The notes below the pieces were generated by a model. It saw nothing but the letters and a program-made list of their open reading frames with translations, had not been told where the DNA came from and made no database searches. DNA of 64,000 bases, from NCBI RefSeq assembly GCF_900090285.1, contig NZ_LT607754.1:5234001-5298000 (forward strand). The letters run 5' to 3'. Both the position numbers and the translations under genes were made by a program. Origin of the DNA: Micromonospora inositola (GTDB lineage Bacteria > Actinomycetota > Actinomycetes > Mycobacteriales > Micromonosporaceae). Numbering within the stretch: position 1 is the first letter of the stretch; the number at the start of each line of letters is the position of its first letter. Shown one piece after another: positions 16,701-24,049 of the stretch.

Positions 16701-17393
16701 TCAGTCGAGGGTGAGCTTCGGCCGGGCGGTCAGCACGTCGCTGGTGACGAAGGCCAGGTCGATGGCGGGGTCGGCGAAGGTGATCGAGCTGGACGACGTG
16801 ATCGGGATGGATTCGGGCAGCGGCAGGTTCGGCGCCAGCGTGATCTCGATACCGAGCAGCCGGCCGACGAAACGGGTGACGTAGAAGGCGACGTCGCCCT
16901 CCACGGTCAACCGGCGTGCCGCGTAGCGCAGCGTCCGGCCCGCCGGTCCGGGCGCGCGGAGCAGGAAGTCGTCCGTGACCGCCTGGTCCGTGCTGAACTT
17001 CAACACCTTCAGGGTGCCCTCGGCGGTGGGCAGGTCGACGATGCCCTCGAACCGCAGCCCCGTCATCGTCACCTTCGACCCGGTCAGCTTCGACGAGGTC
17101 GTCGCCACCATCGGCTGACCCGGTTCGGCGGCGATCAGCGGCAGCCATCTCCCCACCCCGACGCTGCGGGTGGGGCTCGGCGTAAGCCTCGGGGTGCCGC
17201 AGTCGGCAGCGGGAGCCGTCGGCGCGGGGGTGGCCGCCCCGACCAGCACCGCCTGAGACAGCGCCGCCCCGGCCAGCGGCGGGGCCGGGGCGCACGCCCG
17301 CGCCGAGTCGGGCGCGGCCAGCGCCGCGGCGGCAGAGAGGCCGAGCAGCCCGAGCAGCACCGCAAAGAACCGCGGATCGCGGTTCCCGGACAT
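16701..17393 (-). CDS. exported protein of a DUF6230/DUF6114 cluster, 230 aa
   Basis: ATG at 17393 is chosen because GGAGGAGG stands about 8 bases upstream. The product then begins with a signal peptide (RFFAVLLGLLGLSAAAALAAP, residues about 8-28). The mature part is strand-rich: PMVATTSSKLTGSKVTMTG, then FEGIVDLPTAEGTLKVLKF, and near the end SIPITSSSSITFADPAID. An earlier in-frame ATG at 17510 overlaps the upstream stop codon and would add 39 residues without a signal. The function is unknown; the genes always seem to travel as a small envelope cluster. Confidence 0.7.
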   Translation of the reverse strand: MSGNRDPRFFAVLLGLLGLSAAAALAAPDSARACAPAPPLAGAALSQAVLVGAATPAPTAPAADCGTPRLTPSPTRSVGVGRWLPLIAAEPGQPMVATTSSKLTGSKVTMTGLRFEGIVDLPTAEGTLKVLKFSTDQAVTDDFLLRAPGPAGRTLRYAARRLTVEGDVAFYVTRFVGRLLGIEITLAPNLPLPESIPITSSSSITFADPAIDLAFVTSDVLTARPKLTLD

Positions 17394-17509
17394 CGACGGC
17401 GCCTCCTCCGGCTCCGCGGCTCGCCGCAACCATCCGGGTTCATCGGTCTCCTCGCACGCGGCGAGCGGCGGTTGGGTCACCTGCGGCCCGATGCCGTTCC
17501 CGCCCGACA

Positions 17510-18103
17510 TCAGCTCGTCGACGAGGGCCGGCTGTTCGCGATCGGCCCCTTGGGAGCAGGGTCTTTGGCCGGCAGGTCACGGCTACCATCGGCCTTCTGC
17601 TCGCGACGCACCGTTTCATCATCGGCCGATCGGTCGTGCTCTGTCGCGTCGTCAGGCGATTCGTCGCGGATCGTCCCGTCGTCGGCCGGCCCGCCGTCGG
17701 GCCGTTCGGTCGGGGGGCCCGGCACCCAGGCGAAGCCGAGGGCGCTGCCCACTGTGCCGAGCAGCAGGCCGAGGAAGAAGCCGCCGAGGTTCACCCCGAT
17801 CAGGGAGAAGAGCACGGTCACCGCAGCGACCACGGCGTAGAAGATCCGCTGCTGCGGCCTGAGCCACATCAGCAGCGCGCAGGTCACCAGGATGGTGGGG
17901 ATCAGCCAGGAGAGGAAGCCGGTCGGTCCCATCTGGAAGGTGAGACCCCTGGCCGACTTCTGGGTGGTGCCGAATATCTCCAGACCGGCCAGTGCGGTGA
18001 GCAGGCCGCCCCAGAACGGCCGGGTCCGACGCCAGCGGCGAAAGCCGCGCCACGCGCCGCGGCCCAGGTTCGGCCGGGACTGTGGTGGTTCGGCCGTTGT
18101 CAT
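17510..18103 (-). CDS. DUF6114-family integral membrane protein
   Basis: The 197-aa protein has four hydrophobic spans between residues about 28 and 125 (FWGGLLTALAGLEI, GFLSWLIPTILVTCALLMW, IFYAVVAAVTVLFSLIGV, GGFFLGLLLGTVGSALGF). The signature RTRPFWGGLLTALAGLEI opens the family domain. A long acidic, disordered tail follows (about 130-197, rich in D, P and E). It lies between the DUF6230 gene and the exported-protein gene on the same strand, suggesting one operon. The role in the envelope is unknown. Confidence 0.8.
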   Translation of the reverse strand: MTTAEPPQSRPNLGRGAWRGFRRWRRTRPFWGGLLTALAGLEIFGTTQKSARGLTFQMGPTGFLSWLIPTILVTCALLMWLRPQQRIFYAVVAAVTVLFSLIGVNLGGFFLGLLLGTVGSALGFAWVPGPPTERPDGGPADDGTIRDESPDDATEHDRSADDETVRREQKADGSRDLPAKDPAPKGPIANSRPSSTS

Positions 18104-18181
18104 GTACGCCTCCTGCCGATGAGGGGTCGAGGGCAGGAAGGGCCCGTGGAGCGCGCCCTTCGCGAGGCCCCGGTGGTCAGC

Positions 18182-18793
18182 TCAGAAGCATTCCTTGGCG
18201 GCGGCGCCGACGTTTACCTTCAACTTCAGTCCGGTCAGGTTGAACGTCCCAGCATGGGTGGAGCGAGCCACCTGGCGGAGATTCTTGATGTTCACGCTGT
18301 CGGCCTGCTGGCCGAATTCCTTCCGGTCGCCCGTCGCGCCGGGGGGACCGCCCTTGAGGCTCGACGCGTCCTGTCCGATGTTGATGTTTTTGAACACCAC
18401 GTCACCCTCAAGCGACTCCACATCGATCAGCAGGTCGCTCGCGGTGGCGGGCCTGCCACCGCCGCCGGCAGTGGTGGTGATTACCACGGGTGCACCGGGC
18501 GTTTTCACCGACTGGCAGAGGTCGAAGAGCTCCGCCTTGCGGATGCCGGTTACGGCCACGGGGTGCTTCGTGCCGTCGATTTCTTCGGCGACTCCGCCAA
18601 ACTGGACATAGCCCTCGCCGCGTAATTCGGAGGCGGAGGTCTTGAATGTCTGGCCGGAGACCGCGAACGAGGCCGCGACCGCGCCATTGGCCATGCCGAA
18701 CACGATCGCGCTGGCGACGGCTGCGGCCGGGACCATCATCGCGGCGAACCGCCGCCACCGGGTACGACCCGGGTTGTCGAACCGATCCTGCAC
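18182..18793 (-). CDS. DUF6230-family exported protein
   Basis: The 203-aa protein starts at ATG 18793 and has a Tat/Sec-like N-terminus: TRWRRFAAMMVPAAAVASAI followed by FGMANGAVAASFAVSG. The mature domain is typical of DUF6230, with SFAVSGQTFKTSASELRGEG, HPVAVTGIRKAELFDLCQSV and a C-terminal NLTGLKLKVNVGAAAKECF ending in cysteine. It is the first gene of the three-gene minus-strand cluster. Homologues are abundant in Streptomyces and Micromonospora, but I know of no proven function. Confidence 0.8.
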   Translation of the reverse strand: MQDRFDNPGRTRWRRFAAMMVPAAAVASAIVFGMANGAVAASFAVSGQTFKTSASELRGEGYVQFGGVAEEIDGTKHPVAVTGIRKAELFDLCQSVKTPGAPVVITTTAGGGGRPATASDLLIDVESLEGDVVFKNINIGQDASSLKGGPPGATGDRKEFGQQADSVNIKNLRQVARSTHAGTFNLTGLKLKVNVGAAAKECF

Positions 18794-19481
18794 GATTCCT
18801 CCTCTGGGGTGGATGTCGCGCGAATTGGCCGGGCGGACGTGAGGCCCGCACCGGGCCTGGTCACCTGGTACCGGCGGGCACCGAACGAGCGATGATGGTT
18901 ATCCCTCGTGAGCCGCGCATTACACGACCCCGCCTTATCCGACGCTAACACGAGCCGGACTCAACGTGCGGGGCACATCACTGATTGTGGAGCCGAATAA
19001 TGCACGACCATCCCCCGAAGCCGCCGCCCGTGCGGGCGATCGGTGCGGCGACCAATAACGCGTCAGCAATAGCGCAATTCGTGCCGGACGGGTCGGAACG
19101 GGCTGCGAGGGAAGTTATTCCTGTCGCGGCGGAATTCGTCCCGGCTGAGGCTAATTCGTCCTCCGTACGCCCTAGGCGCCTGTCGGGCCGACGGGCCGCG
19201 GCCGGCGAATTGCGGCGTTGCGCCTGGCATGCTAGACGCACAGCGATCCAAGGTGCGTGGCTACGTGAATCTGGCACCTGTTCCGCCGCTTCTCGGCTAT
19301 GCTCCTGCGCGTTTTCGCGCACGTGGGCGGGGTAACCGTCGGTCGAGAGCCCGGGAAGCCGATCGAGCCCGGGAAGCCCGGAGGCGTACGGGGGCATCGA
19401 CGCTCCGACGCACCGGGGGTGTTCCCCGCCGTGTTTGCGCCTCCGGTTCCCATGCAGGCATCAACCGATGGGAGCTTCACC
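18794..19481. other. 688-bp intergenic region with leader repeats before the C39-like peptidase gene
   Basis: The DUF6230 operon and the peptidase gene diverge from here, so both promoters should lie in it. The right part (19306-19480) is likely the peptidase 5' leader. It has a 6-bp stem with a TTTT loop (TGCGCG/CGCGCA, 19306-19321) and a 14-base direct repeat GAGCCCGGGAAGCC at 19347-19360 and 19365-19378. An AT-richer zone at 18900-19160 has repeated GGAATTCGT/GCGCAATTCGT-like motifs. A 116-codon frame from 18985 is not convincing. Confidence 0.45.
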
Positions 19482-20129
19482 ATGAACTCGATCTTCCGCA
19501 GGAGCGCACTGTCCGTCGCTGGTCTGATGGTCACCGGTGGCGCCATCGCTGGTCCGGCGATCGCCGCCCCGGCCGCCTCGGCCGCGAGCGAGCCGGCGGC
19601 CGTGCTGCCGGGCGCGCCACCGGCCCAGGGCAAGCGGGTGCTGGAGTACGACTACCAGCGGCAACCGAACAGCTACTACTGCGCTCCGGCCGCCACCCGG
19701 ATTGCCCTGTCCACTCAGGGCAAGGTTCTGAGCCAGAGCGAGGTTGCCAAGAAGCTGGGCACCACCAAGGCCGGCACCAACTCGGCCGACGACACCACCC
19801 GAGTGCTCAACGAGGTGACCGGCGGTGGCTACCAGACCACCGACATCGGCGGGCCCAAGGCGACACCTGAGCAGGTCGACAAGTTGCGCGTCGACGTGGT
19901 TCAGGCGGTCGACGCCAAGAGAGGAGTGGTAGCTAACATCACGGGTATCGCGGTCGACACCGACGGTAACGCGCACTCGTATCCGACCGGGCACTACCTG
20001 AGCATCGTCGGCTATCGCGACGGTGGTGACACGGTGAAGATCGCCGACCCGTACGACTCCGACTCGCGCTACTGGATGAATGACGAGAAGGTCGCCGACT
20101 GGGTCGCCGAGCGCGGCTACTCCAGCTGA
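19482..20129 (+). CDS. secreted C39-like (papain-fold) peptidase
   Basis: The 215-aa protein from ATG 19482 has a signal peptide (SALSVAGLMVTGGAIAGPAI then AAPAASAAS, cleavage near 36). The mature domain carries the C39-like triad: C67 in QPNSYYCAPAATRIAL, H171 in PTGHYLSIVGY and D189 in KIADPYDSDSRYW. It would cleave peptides outside the cell, or act as a non-proteolytic transglutaminase-like hydrolase. It is the first gene of the run leading into the poly-gamma-glutamate locus, but a strong terminator at 20142-20181 separates them. Its link to the polymer is therefore only positional. Confidence 0.85.
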   Translation: MNSIFRRSALSVAGLMVTGGAIAGPAIAAPAASAASEPAAVLPGAPPAQGKRVLEYDYQRQPNSYYCAPAATRIALSTQGKVLSQSEVAKKLGTTKAGTNSADDTTRVLNEVTGGGYQTTDIGGPKATPEQVDKLRVDVVQAVDAKRGVVANITGIAVDTDGNAHSYPTGHYLSIVGYRDGGDTVKIADPYDSDSRYWMNDEKVADWVAERGYSS

Positions 20130-20141
20130 CGCGCGACCCGA

Positions 20142-20181
20142 CCGCTGGCCGGGCCTCCTGACGACGGGGCCCGGCCAGCGG
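20142..20181 (+). terminator. rho-independent-type hairpin after the peptidase gene
   Basis: CCGCTGGCCGGGCC (20142-20155) pairs perfectly with 20168-20181 around a 12-base loop, 12 bases after the stop codon. It has a GC-rich 14-bp stem and no U-tract. Confidence 0.8.
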
Positions 20182-20640
20182 CCTCCTGTTTGGAGCCGGC
20201 CAGCTGTCGCCCTTTCCGGCCGAACATCGGGGTGTCAAAGCCGGCGAAGTGCCGGGCCGTCGCACTCCACGGCGTGGTGCCGCTTGTAGACCTCGGAGTC
20301 GAAAGCTGGTGTGGCATGGTCCTGGTCCGGCGTCCGGGCGCTGCCGTGCCAATACCTCGTCCTTGAACATTGGTCGGATAATCGGTCGAATTCGAGGACG
20401 TGTCGGGCTGGGCTCCCGCGTTTCCACCTGCGGCACTCTCACCCCTGAGGCCCCAACTTCTCGCGATGCCCTGCGCCGTCGCCCAACCGCCGACGATGAT
20501 GCCTGTGTTGCCTCCTGCTTGCCGTCTGTAGCCCACGATTTGGACAAATCGCCGAACAGGTGGACACATTATTGCCGCAGGGCTTCTGGCGTTCGGCGTG
20601 ACGCATTCGTTCCTGCGGAAATCTTGAAAGGTTTCTATAT
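20182..20640. other. 459-bp upstream region of the gamma-glutamyltranspeptidase gene
   Basis: Apart from the transposase relic, no gene is supported. The last 60 bases are AT-rich (GAAAGGTTTCTATATATG), giving a GAAAGG ribosome binding site before the ATG at 20641 and probably the promoter of the polymer genes just upstream. Confidence 0.4.
20235..20318 (-). pseudogene. relic of an IS5-type transposase C-terminus
   Basis: The minus-strand frame reads PAFDSEVYKRHHAVEC and stops at 20235-20237. The pattern P-FD---YK-R--VE- is the catalytic glutamate region of IS5-family DDE transposases. Only about 25 residues survive. It is too short to prove, but the motif is specific. Confidence 0.4.
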
Positions 20641-22518
20641 ATGTCGGCGCGCAAGCTGTATGTCACTGCCACGTTGGCGCTGGTGCTCGGTCTGACATCC
20701 GTGACAGGACTCCACGACGCCAATACGGTTGCCGCGCCTTCCGATACCTGCGCGAATCCTACGAGTGGTCGACAGGCAGATGCGGTCGGTACGAAGTTCA
20801 TGGTGGCGGCCGCCAATCCCCTCGCCGTCGAGGCAGGTTGCAGGATCCTCGACAAGGGCGGCACGGCTGCGGACGCGGCTGTAGCCGTTCAGGCCGTTCT
20901 CGCTGTTGTGGAGCCACACGCCTCCGGGCTGGCTGGCGGCACACTCATCAACTACTGGGATCCCGACAAGAACAAGGTCCGGTTCTTCGACGGCCTGGCC
21001 AGAGCCCCGCAGAACGTGACCGAGAATGTCAGGACGCCCACCGAGCAGGAGCGCAAGGCACTCGGGACCGACCAATTCCCGAACGCGGCCTCGGCAACCG
21101 GACGGGCGTTCGGTGTTCCGGGCACCCTGCGAGTGCTCTCGACAGTGCACAGCCAGTACGGTGCCCTCCCGTGGGATCAACTCTTCGACGACGCCATCCG
21201 GCTGGCCACGCGCGGTTTCCCCATGTCCGCCAGTCTGCATGGCGGTTTCAAGCAGCGCTTCAACGGGCGGAAGCGCTGCAACTATCCTGACCTGCGCCCT
21301 CGGTACTGCAATGGCGACGAACCGAAGCCGGTGGGGGCGACGCTCTACAACCCTGAGATCGCGGAGGTGCTGCGGGAGGTTCGGGACGGCGGCGCAGATG
21401 CGTTCTACGATCCGAACGGCAAGATCGCCCCGGCAATTGCGCAACATGCGGCCAAGGGCCCGATCAAGCTCAAAGGGGACACAGCGAGCCCCGTAGTCAT
21501 CCCCAGTCTCATGACGGCGCAGGATTTCGCAGACTACACAATGGTGGAGCGGCCCGAGGTGTGCAGGAAGGCGTTCGGCTTGTCGGTGTGCACCTCGGCG
21601 CCGCCGGCGTTCGGCGGGGTGGCGACCCTGCAGATGCTTGGCTTGCTCGAACGCGGCCAGGTGGGCAAGACCAAGCCCGGCTCGGCGGACCGCATCCACC
21701 TCTCGATCGAGGCTAGTCGGCTGGCAAACTTCGACCGCCGCGCGTACGTGGGGGACCCGGATTTCCAGGCCGTGCCCGTTGGTGGGCTACTCGACGGCAA
21801 GTATCTCGACAATCGCTTCGCCCTCTACTCCCCGGACAAGGCAATCCACCCGGTTGAACCAGGCAGCCCCCCGGGAGTGGCTCCACCCGGACCGTCCATC
21901 AGCGATCAGCCCGCCACGACGGATGTCGGTGATCCGACGAGCAACGCAAGCATCATCGACGCCGACGGCAACGCCGTGTCCATGACCACGACCAACAACA
22001 CCCACTTCGGGTCGCACCTGGAGGCACGGGGGATGATGCTCAACAATGCGTTGAACAACTTCACGGACACGTCGTCGGTCTCACCGGGCAAGCCCGTGAA
22101 CGTCCAGGAACCGAAGAAGCGACCCACTGCCTCGCAGGCACCGACGATCGTGCTTGACGGCGAGGGAAAGAAGTTGAGGCTTGTTGTCGGCGCTGCCGGC
22201 GGCTCACACATTCCCGACTACGTCACCCAGGCGCTGGTGGGAGTGATCGTCGACGGTATGAGCCCGTCGGAGGCGCTCAATCAGGGTCATTACAGCGGGC
22301 AGGACATCACGCGCAAGTGCGGGGGGGCGAGGGATGCGCCCTCCGAGCTTGAATCAGGCAGGCGGATCGCAGTGAACCTGCCCGACCTGGTGGTGCGCAA
22401 GCACCCCTGCCCCAGAGTCATGCCATTGGACAGTGGCCTCACCGCCATCGAGGTCCGAGGGAAGCAGCTTCTCGGCGCGGCCGACCAGCGCAGGGATGGC
22501 GCCGCGGCCGGGCGTTAG
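20641..22518 (+). CDS. ggt: secreted gamma-glutamyltranspeptidase, CapD-like
   Basis: The 625-aa protein has an N-terminal signal (LYVTATLALVLGLTSVTG) and the full N-terminal-nucleophile GGT fold. GGTAADAAVAVQAVLAVVEP is at about residues 73-92 and ASGLAGGTLINYW at 94-106. The autoprocessing nucleophile T433 lies in DPTSNASIIDADGNAVS, and GAAGGSHIPDYV is the oxyanion/gating loop. The family cleaves itself before that Thr and transfers gamma-glutamyl groups. In B. anthracis CapD, a relative, uses this chemistry to cut and anchor the poly-gamma-glutamate capsule. Position next to CapA, PgsB and PgsC genes supports a capsule-linked role. The TTH motif of classical GGT is TSN here. Confidence 0.88.
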   Translation: MSARKLYVTATLALVLGLTSVTGLHDANTVAAPSDTCANPTSGRQADAVGTKFMVAAANPLAVEAGCRILDKGGTAADAAVAVQAVLAVVEPHASGLAGGTLINYWDPDKNKVRFFDGLARAPQNVTENVRTPTEQERKALGTDQFPNAASATGRAFGVPGTLRVLSTVHSQYGALPWDQLFDDAIRLATRGFPMSASLHGGFKQRFNGRKRCNYPDLRPRYCNGDEPKPVGATLYNPEIAEVLREVRDGGADAFYDPNGKIAPAIAQHAAKGPIKLKGDTASPVVIPSLMTAQDFADYTMVERPEVCRKAFGLSVCTSAPPAFGGVATLQMLGLLERGQVGKTKPGSADRIHLSIEASRLANFDRRAYVGDPDFQAVPVGGLLDGKYLDNRFALYSPDKAIHPVEPGSPPGVAPPGPSISDQPATTDVGDPTSNASIIDADGNAVSMTTTNNTHFGSHLEARGMMLNNALNNFTDTSSVSPGKPVNVQEPKKRPTASQAPTIVLDGEGKKLRLVVGAAGGSHIPDYVTQALVGVIVDGMSPSEALNQGHYSGQDITRKCGGARDAPSELESGRRIAVNLPDLVVRKHPCPRVMPLDSGLTAIEVRGKQLLGAADQRRDGAAAGR

Positions 22519-22609
22519 CGCCGTCCGATATAGACATCGGGTTTCGATTCCGGTCAGTGCGGTGAGCGGCTGCGCCGCGTCATCCGCCGCCAGGAAGGGG
22601 CCACCTCCG

Positions 22610-23782
22610 ATGAATGCATTCGTCGTCCGCGTCGTGCTCGTCACCGCGCTGGTCATGACTCCGGCCGGCGTACGGGCGCAGGGCGGCGACGTCGTTCGCG
22701 AGCGCTTGTCTCCGCAGCCCACCGCGGCTGGCGCGCAACGGGCGGCGGGCACGCCACGCCAGGTCAGCATCCTGGGCTCCGGGGACATCCTGGTGCATCC
22801 GCCGACCTGGCAGCAGGCGCGGGCCGACGCCAAGGCGGCCGGCCACGCCGGCTACGACTTCGACCCGATCTTCGCCTCGATCCGTCCCGGCGTCGAATCG
22901 GCGGACCTGGCCATCTGCCACCTGGAGGCCCCGATGGGGCCCGGCGAGCCCAAGGACTTTCCACGCTTCAAGGCCCCCACCGACCTGGCCGCCGCGGTCA
23001 AGACTGCCGGCTATGACACCTGCTCCACCGCCAGCAACCACTCGCTGGATCAGGGCGAGCAAGGCGTGTACGACAACCTCGACGCCCTCGACAAGGCCGG
23101 TCTGCGCCACACCGGCACCTTCCGCAGCGCTGCCGAGCAGGCCACGCCAACGATATACGAGGTCAACGGCGTCAAGATCGGTCATCTGTCCTGGGCGATG
23201 CACTTCAACGACGGCCTAGCACCGCCAGCCGGGAAGGCGTGGCTGGCCAATCGCATCGACGTCGCCGCGATCCGCACCGCCGCCGCCGCTACCCGCAAGG
23301 CGGGCGCGCAGATCGTCGTGCTCTCCGCCCACTGGGGCACAGAAATGAGTCACACACCGGACGCCCAGCAACTGTCCTGGGCCAGACAGCTCATCGCTGA
23401 CCCGAACATCGACCTGATCATCGGCCACCATGCCCACGTCGTGCAGCCCTTCGAGCGGGTCGGCGACAAATGGATCGCCTACGGCGTCGGAAACACCCTC
23501 GCCCGCCACGATTTCCCCAAGGACGCCAACCGGGAGGGGGTCCTGGCCAAGTTCACGTTCACGGAGCAGCCCAACCAGCGGTGGGTCGTCACGCACGCCG
23601 AGGCCATCCCCATCTGGCTCTCCCTCAAACCGACCATCCGCGTCCTCGACCTGGCCCGCACCCTCCAGCACATGCCCGCCGGCGACCGCCGCCGCGGCCC
23701 CTACACCGCCGCTGAGGATCAGATCACGGGCTACCTCGACAGCCGTGGCGCGATCGCCGCCGGGCTGCATGTGACCCGGTGA
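22610..23782 (+). CDS. capA: CapA-family poly-gamma-glutamate biosynthesis protein (metallophosphatase fold)
   Basis: ATG 22610 follows AGGAAGGGG. The 390-aa product has a signal peptide (residues about 1-23) and the CapA/PgsA calcineurin-like domain: GSGDILVHPP (D59), CHLEAPMG, TASNHSLDQGEQG (N143, H144), VVLSAHWGTEM and IIGHHAHVVQP. In Bacillus, CapA/PgsA is the membrane-associated subunit needed for polymer export or elongation. Here it lacks the usual N-terminal transmembrane anchor and looks secreted. It sits 91 bases downstream of ggt and before the sensor-ligase block. Confidence 0.9.
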   Translation: MNAFVVRVVLVTALVMTPAGVRAQGGDVVRERLSPQPTAAGAQRAAGTPRQVSILGSGDILVHPPTWQQARADAKAAGHAGYDFDPIFASIRPGVESADLAICHLEAPMGPGEPKDFPRFKAPTDLAAAVKTAGYDTCSTASNHSLDQGEQGVYDNLDALDKAGLRHTGTFRSAAEQATPTIYEVNGVKIGHLSWAMHFNDGLAPPAGKAWLANRIDVAAIRTAAAATRKAGAQIVVLSAHWGTEMSHTPDAQQLSWARQLIADPNIDLIIGHHAHVVQPFERVGDKWIAYGVGNTLARHDFPKDANREGVLAKFTFTEQPNQRWVVTHAEAIPIWLSLKPTIRVLDLARTLQHMPAGDRRRGPYTAAEDQITGYLDSRGAIAAGLHVTR

Positions 23783-23852
23783 ACTGCCGCCTGCCTGACC
23801 CAGTCGCCGACCTGGCCCGGCAGAGACAGCGGCAGGCGCTTCCGTTCATCTC

Positions 23853-23896
23853 GGCAGGGTGAAGTCAACTCACCCCGCCACGTTCGATGCTCGAGT
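23853..23896 (+). promoter_or_regulatory. hairpin plus TTCGATGCTCGAGT element, copy 1
   Basis: An imperfect 10-bp stem (GGCAGGGTGA, 23853-23862; TCACCCCGCC, 23870-23879) with a 7-base loop is followed after 3 bases by TTCGATGCTCGAGT (23883-23896). It lies 70 bases after the capA stop. It may be a terminator or an operator; the second copy at 23963 shares the same layout. Confidence 0.55.
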
Positions 23897-23962
23897 CATT
23901 CCGCGCCCCCTGCACTCGACGCGGCTCTGGCGGGAGGGCCGCCGCACGCTGCGGGTTCATAC

Positions 23963-24007
23963 CGCCAGGGTGAGGCAGCGTCACCCTGGCGAGTTCGATG
24001 ATCGAGT
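23963..24007 (+). promoter_or_regulatory. hairpin plus TTCGATGATCGAGT element, copy 2
   Basis: A perfect 11-bp stem (CGCCAGGGTGA, 23963-23973; TCACCCTGGCG, 23981-23991) with a 7-base loop is followed by TTCGATGATCGAGT (23994-24007). The end is 42 bases before the start codon of the sensor gene. The repeat of stem and downstream 14-mer 111 bases apart suggests a regulatory duplication. Confidence 0.6.
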
Positions 24008-24049
24008 TTGACCGTGCAACTTCCGAGTTCACGGAAGGAAGGGGTCGCC

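Noticed and set aside
18985..19335. 116-codon frame in the DUF6230-peptidase gap
   Set aside because: No ribosome site or domain, and it overlaps the likely leader of the peptidase gene.
19321..19480. c-di-AMP (ydaO-type) riboswitch before the peptidase gene
   Set aside because: The conserved core sequences of that class could not be found by eye.
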